From Mycteria americana (taxonomy: Eukaryota > Chordata > Aves > Ciconiiformes > Ciconiidae), in the NCBI RefSeq assembly GCF_035582795.1, contig NC_134383.1, positions 7,501 through 71,500 of the forward strand: a DNA stretch of 64,000 nt, read 5' to 3'. Below the pieces are notes generated by a model. The model was not told the DNA's origin. It did no database searches and worked only from the letters and a program-made list of their open reading frames with translations. The translations under genes were made by a program, and so were the position numbers. Shown here one piece after another: positions 59,201-64,000 of this stretch (position 1 is the stretch's first letter; each line of letters begins with the position of its first letter).

Positions 59201-62200
59201 CTCCCTTCCCCTGGCAGCCCAAGTTCAGCACTCGAAGATTCCGGACCAACAGCTTAGAAGCCAGAGGGGCTGCTGCTACTCCGGATGGGGACTCTTGAGT
59301 CAACTTATTGCTGGGTACCTGAGGAATGACGAGAGTGAGATCGATGCCTTTATCATTCACTTGCCAGCAGACAGCAGCAAGACGCGCGACGTTCATCCTT
59401 GCATCTGCTAAGTAGCTCCTCACACCAAGATAGAGGAATACCCACAAGAGCCATCGAGAGATGCTGCAGGTTCCCCAAGCTAACGACCTCCGGTGGGACC
59501 TCGTGTTATTTCAGATGGGAAATTTAAGGCAGACGTGAAAAGAGACAGACAAGAACAAGCTTGCTGGCGGCCAGACAGACAACTGAAGACAACAAACCAT
59601 GAACCGTTTCATGTCTGTAAAGGCTGCCCTGGTGGAGCCTTGGTGTTCAGAGCAACGGAGAGACTGCCAAAACAGAGATGCGTCTCAGGCAGTCTGGCTC
59701 CACCTCAACACAACTGGCACTCAACGCTCAAGGAAACAAGGTACAAACAGACCTGCCCTTCAGAGCAGTATCTAATTATCCCTACTCCCCGCGCCACAGT
59801 ACCCCAACTCCTATGACAGCGCAGGCCGGGATGCAGCTGTCGCCCAGAAGAGAGTCTCAACCCTTGGATTCCTGCCTGAGCCTCAGCCCTCAGAAGCGCC
59901 CCTGGGCACATTGTTTAAGGCACAAGAACGACATGAGGAGAGAGACTTACCGCACCGGCTCCGGCGGTGCAGGCCTTCAGATTCACCATCATGGCTGGCT
60001 GCGTGCTGACAATGGTATCCTCAATCAGATCCTTTATGGTGGACAGATCCGCTCTCCCTTCATTCTTCTCTCCGCAAATCAAGAGGAAATGCAGGAAAGT
60101 CATAATGAGGCTGACACATTTTCTCCTTATACAGCTCCAACTGCCTCTCCAGCCTCTAAGACGCTACACCGTCTTTCTCCCGGTAATAACCTCCCAGGTA
60201 CTCTTCCCGTATCCTGTTCACACTCTCCCCAGTGCTTAAAGCTTCCGTCTAACAGCTGCAGGCAAATGTAAGTTGTCTAAATGAGACAAACTCAGCCTCT
60301 GCATCTGTAGTCTACCCATTGCAAATTTTGACAATACAGCTTTTACAGTTTGCCACATCCTCACCACCTCGTGAGGTGGTACTACCGCACTTTTGGGAGA
60401 ACAGCCAAATTCCTACATCTACTCAGGATAAAGCAACAAGGGTGTCAATAAAACAAACAAATCAACCAACCTATTTGGATCACAGAAGCGCAAGCACGCC
60501 CGTGTTCAGCTCGTTAAACCTCTAATAGCCACAGGTTCCACACACTAACCTCTCAAAAAAACCCCAAACAAACAAACAACACCACGACCCCCCCACCCCC
60601 ACCCCCACCCCCCAAAAAAAAACCACGAACCAACCCAGCTCATTTTGCAGCTCTACATCTGACAACAGCAGGACCTACATAGACAGAAAGCCTTTTTCGC
60701 TATGCAGACTCCCATTCAGCTGTTAGACCAAACTCGGACAACAGACATCGGTACGGCTTCGGCCCTCTTGAGGAGGCGCTGTTTTGACAGAGGTGAGCTA
60801 GTATCGGTTCCAGGGCTAAAGAATCCCCTCCCTCGCCCTAAAGGGCCACGACAGCGAGTTGCCAACCTCTCCCCTCCGCAGCAGCCTTCCTCTTGGCTCG
60901 GTGCTGTTTCTGCCCCTCCCGCCCTTCCGCCGCTCGAGTCCGGCTTCCCACCATTTGCCGCTCACCTGGCGAAGTTGAAGTCTCGGAAGAACAGAAAGGT
61001 TCAAATCTGGTCTGTCCTTGAACACCCACGACACCAGGAGACCTTCATTCTGTATCTCCTCCAAGTGGATCTCCACCTGGACCAGAACAAATACCCATAG
61101 TCAGGAACAGTCTCTGTTTCCATTAGGTGCTTTTCGCCCTGCTTCAAATTCAGCAGCTGAAAGGCCCTCACACCAGCACAACAATAAGAGACAGAACGTA
61201 AGAACAAAAGCGGTCCCGGGCCTACAGGAAGAAGCAGCTGCAGAAGCCTCATCGTCCATAGCGAGATCTGGCTTCCTCGCTGCCTTCGGATGCCTAGGCG
61301 CCATCAGAGGGAAAAACGATGGGTTATTTCTTTGGCTGAAGAAAAAGCCTGCAGGACAATCCGAAAGAGCGAGCTGGGCACTGACACGGAATGTTTACTG
61401 AGCTACATCAATTAACCATTGCCAAACCTAAGCACAGCCATTCGTAAGTTAGCAATGCGTCTCTACGAGATCATCCTCAGATTGAAAACTCATCCAGGTC
61501 ACCAACAGTCTGCAACAACAAACCAGACTGTATGCCATCCCGTAGTTCACTTGAAAAGTAGCACACCCGTACACCTGAAAGGCATCATTAATGCAACAGA
61601 CAGAAACAGAACCACACAGGAAGAACTCCTGACCCACTATCTCTTTTACTAGAGGGGAATGAAATTTAACATAGTTCTAAAGTAACTGACAGACTGACAT
61701 TTATTTACCATGAACACCGAAGGTCGTCAGTCGAAAGCGGCGTATCTGGGACACAGTAGCCAAGTAAATAACCAACAAGAGGCGCATAAAAGAGGCAAGG
61801 CACATTTGGGAATACAGTACTTGAAGCATTCCAACCGACAGGCATGTGGTAACCTCACCAGCATTTCGCAATGCAGCAGCGAGACCTCAATTAGAATGCC
61901 ACGTGCAATTCTCTACAAGAACGATCAACCCAAAACTTCAATAGGCACAGACAAGGAGACCTAGAAAATGCCAGCAAGTAGAGGAGCAATTTGATGAGAC
62001 GTGACAAAGGCCACCTGGCTCCAAGAGACTACGCAAAGATGAAAAGCGACCACAGCTGCCACCCACGACTATATCAGCAGCAGGCACGCTAAACACCAAG
62101 GAGAGAGAGAGGAGCTATTTACACGACCACGGAAGGGAGGCACAAAACCAAACCGGGATGATCTGATAAACGTAGGCTGAAAATTTTAATAAAGCTTCTG

Positions 62201-63669
62201 AGAGCAAAGGGGTTCTAGAACAACCTTCCAACTGCAATACCTGCAATAGCAGGGGATTGGCTTCTGCTACCACAGAGTTACTTCTAATTTCACCATGACT
62301 CCCTATAGCGCAAACGAGCACACAGTCTCCAAGCAAGATACAGTCTCCAGCGTCAAGCCCTTCTTCACGATGGGGACAAAATCACATTCCAGAGAAGAAA
62401 ATCCAGCCAGAAAGTGACTATGGAGTTACCCCCCACTGCGATTTCACAGAGCTTCTGTTCTGGAAGAAGCATCTCCAATATTCAACACACAGAAAAACAC
62501 CTGTATCGCACTCTTGTGGATGTTTTAAGGGGAGCACTGACAAGCAAACCACTCACCGTGGATTTCTTTTTCGCACCAACAACCAGGACGACACCATAAT
62601 CGTACATACGCGCAGAACGCATCTTTCCCTATCCATCACACCGTGAAGGGAATTGAACTCTGTGGACCTTTTGCTTCTTAAACACCCACTTAAGAACACA
62701 TTATAGAACACTGCTGTGCCTCAGATCTCTCTGGATGTTGTTACAGCTACGTTACATAGCCAAGACCTGCAGAACAAGACTCAGAGAATGGGACTCAGCA
62801 GCCAGATCAGGAATATTTGCCACCCTGCCAAACGTTAGTGACAGCATGCTGCTTCTTGCAGCACGATGAGGCCTTTACTTGCACCAAATCAGGTCCTCCT
62901 TCCTCAATCGGCATGGGGCCGGGTGAAAGAACAAGTTCAGTGGCTAACTTCTTACAACTGTTACCTGAGCCTGCAGCACAGCCAGAGTGACATGATAGGT
63001 GTCCACAGAAACAGCAACTGGGGACTGCTGAGTAACTGAGACAGGGAATTTCACAGCTTCAGCTGACAGATGGCAGGACAGCACCTAGAGAGAAAAAGAA
63101 GGACATGAGTTTATATCCTTGGCGAGAGCCAGCCGTGCGATGGCAAAACGTCTAAAAGCAACAGGCAAGGTTGACCCATCGTGGCAGGAAAGAAACGCCA
63201 GGCTTACTCCCAGACCCAGCTCTGCACTGCGAACCTGCCGTTTCAGACTGGATGTGAGGCAGTAAAGTTGTATCGGTGACAGGAGCGCTCTTCTCTCCGC
63301 TATAGGACCCCAATATTCGGGCTCAGCATCCATATGCCCCAGCTCCACCAACACATCCCCCCCCCGGGGCTCTCCCAGAACTCACCATCGAGCAGCCCCA
63401 GAGCCGCAATGTCACAAGCCCGTCGGCAGGCCTCCGAACTCAACAACAGACCTCGCGCAAAACCCCCCCGGTTCCACCATCCCCATCGCGCAGGCCTCGG
63501 CGATATCCATAGAACACACCATCAGCCAACAGAGAAACGCCACACCGTACAATTCACAGCAGCAAAGCCTTACCATGCTGTGGTCCGACTGTCCTTTGCA
63601 CGTCACGCGACTTATGTGTGCAGCTGGTGGTAACTGAGGACCCTCTTCAAATGTGATCTGCACTGAACT
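53021..63669 (-). CDS. C2CD2L: C2CD2L (TMEM24), thirteen exons, 5' end outside the window
   Basis: C2CD2L/TMEM24 is an ER-anchored lipid-transfer protein at ER-plasma membrane contacts. Its SMP domain carries phosphatidylinositol, a C2 domain follows, and a basic C-terminal tail binds the plasma membrane and is released on phosphorylation. The exons join in phase from FEEGPQLPP (63574-63669) to the stop at 53021-53023, giving about 592 residues. The SMP region ends with [13 protein letters not shown], the C2 region holds CVAELDSP, the disordered part holds [19 protein letters not shown] and [13 protein letters not shown], and the tail holds [14 protein letters not shown]. These phrases are the family's most conserved and fit C2CD2L better than C2CD2. 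The missing exon should encode the N-terminal membrane anchor. Introns are short, as on a bird microchromosome. No lesion is seen. Confidence 0.95.
54671..54953 (-). CDS. C2CD2L: C2CD2L exon, acidic Ser/Thr-rich segment
   Basis: 283 bp, the largest exon. Acceptor CCCCTCCAG, donor GTAAGG. It encodes [20 protein letters not shown] and later [20 protein letters not shown]. Confidence 0.95.
55472..55605 (-). CDS. C2CD2L: C2CD2L exon, [14 protein letters not shown] segment
   Basis: 134 bp. Acceptor CTTGTGCTCAG. It encodes [15 protein letters not shown] and [17 protein letters not shown]. The donor reads AAG followed by GTCTCT, a weak GT site, but the phase and the family sequence fix the junction here. 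Confidence 0.92.
56222..56323 (-). CDS. C2CD2L: C2CD2L exon, Ser-rich segment
   Basis: 102 bp. Acceptor ACTGTGAAG, which lacks a strong pyrimidine tract; donor GTAAGT. It encodes [20 protein letters not shown]. It is confirmed by phase continuity on both sides. Confidence 0.9.
57099..57258 (-). CDS. C2CD2L: C2CD2L exon, conserved PTKK/MPDGT segment
   Basis: 160 bp. Acceptor GCTATTTCAG, donor GTGAGG. It encodes [20 protein letters not shown] followed by [17 protein letters not shown], the most conserved part of the cytosolic tail. Confidence 0.95.
57566..57693 (-). CDS. C2CD2L: C2CD2L exon, end of the C2 domain
   Basis: 128 bp. Acceptor CTTCTCGCAG, donor GTGAGC. It encodes [20 protein letters not shown] and [11 protein letters not shown], matching the last C2 strands. 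Confidence 0.9.
58292..58356 (-). CDS. C2CD2L: C2CD2L exon, C2 domain
   Basis: 65 bp, too short for a plain ORF scan. Acceptor TTTCAACAG, donor GTGAGT. It completes the Leu codon left open by the previous exon and encodes [20 protein letters not shown]. Confidence 0.92.
58912..59035 (-). CDS. C2CD2L: C2CD2L exon, C2 domain core
   Basis: 124 bp. Acceptor CTGTTGCAG, donor GTAAGT. It encodes [18 protein letters not shown] and [10 protein letters not shown], the second and third C2 strands. Confidence 0.93.
59201..59318 (-). CDS. C2CD2L: C2CD2L exon, linker and start of the C2 domain
   Basis: 118 bp, ends with one extra base. Acceptor TTCCTCAG, donor GTAAGC. The Ser/Ala-rich linker is followed by [13 protein letters not shown], the first C2 strand. 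Confidence 0.92.
59951..60067 (-). CDS. C2CD2L: C2CD2L exon, end of the SMP domain
   Basis: 117 bp, phase 0. It encodes [20 protein letters not shown] and a short Ala/Gly linker; donor GTAAGT. The acceptor was chosen as GGAGAG followed by AAGAAT because only that AG keeps the reading phase; its pyrimidine tract is poor. Confidence 0.9.
60966..61076 (-). CDS. C2CD2L: C2CD2L exon, SMP domain
   Basis: 111 bp, phase 0. Acceptor TGGTCCAG, donor GTGAGC. It encodes [13 protein letters not shown] and [13 protein letters not shown]. The upstream intron of about 1.9 kb is the longest in the gene. Confidence 0.94.
62965..63084 (-). CDS. C2CD2L: C2CD2L exon, SMP domain
   Basis: 120 bp, phase 0. Acceptor CTCTCTAG, donor GTAACA. 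It encodes [20 protein letters not shown], a strongly conserved SMP segment. Confidence 0.93.
63574..63669 (-). CDS. C2CD2L: C2CD2L exon, start of the SMP domain
   Basis: 96 bp, phase 0 at both ends. It is preceded by TTTTTGTAG and followed by GTAAGG. It encodes [19 protein letters not shown] and on to DHSM, the first SMP strands. The upstream intron runs past the right edge, and no exon is visible in 63670-64000. Confidence 0.93.
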
Positions 63670-64000
63670 CTACAAAAAGAGAACTCTGTTAGTACCCGAT
63701 GGTCAAGGTATCCCAGATAGTTCAAAAGAGGACGAACAATTCTGACGTGGGGCCCCAGAGACACTCCGGTCCATTTCCATGGATCCAGCCAGCAGGTGGA
63801 ACCGTCGCACAGTGCAATTCTACCCACCTTGGCTTGTCCAGACAGAGAAAGGAAACAAGGTCTCCGGTCAAGACTTAGACTCACAAATGCTACGTTAATT
63901 TCAGACAGGCAAGCCCAAATGAGAATGGACAATTGTTCTGGACAGCAGTCAACTATAAGTCAAGTGCGTTAACCCTTCTTCATTGCAGAAGCTTTGCTGT

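Overview
The window looks like bird nuclear DNA. It holds an antisense CR1-type LINE, several families of avian-style endogenous retroviruses (ERVs), and one clearly intact vertebrate gene with short introns. That gene is C2CD2L (TMEM24), on the minus strand, running from 63669 down to 53021 in thirteen exons. Its first exon lies beyond the right edge. All thirteen exons join in phase with GT-AG boundaries and give about 592 residues. Together with an N-terminal exon of the size usual in the family this makes a full-length protein, so I treat the gene as functional.

Left part (1-13361): a TGACCCC-type minisatellite, a duplicated 190-bp hairpin module, an antisense CR1 remnant (about 1471-2900), then a macrosatellite of four to five diverged direct copies with a full unit near 2.16 kb (2957 to about 10560). 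At about 10770-13361 lies one copy of a segmental duplication whose partner is at about 39541-41902.

Middle (13362-32416): a nested stack of retroelements. An LTR plus primer-binding site of a class II-like element (13362-14247) is followed by a minus-strand gamma-like provirus, here called ERV-B (LTRs 14248-14797 and 31853-32416). ERV-B is interrupted three times: by a second gamma-like provirus ERV-A (15696-23601) at its pol/env junction, by a solo LTR (25580-25963) in its RT/RNase H region, and by a coding-free LTR element (27356-29838) in its protease. All internal genes carry stops, frameshifts or deletions, and key cysteines and histidines are lost, so none is replication-competent as read here.

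Right of the stack (32417-47011): a diverged NAA20-like exon fragment; a 79-bp GC-rich tandem array carrying a GCGCATGCGC palindrome (the NRF1-type motif) in most units; the second copy of the segmental duplication running into 3.3 kb of purine-rich tandem repeats; a CpG-rich promoter-like stretch containing inverted copies of the 79-bp unit; and a solo LTR of the ERV-B family. From 47012 to 53020 I see no gene I can name.

No new enzymatic or defence system is evident. The points most worth checking are the NRF1-motif satellite with its inverted promoter copy, the unusual excess of TG/CA-to-CG changes in the decayed retroviral and NAA20-like codons, the different Env types on two related proviruses, and the coding-free LTR element with built-in tandem repeats.
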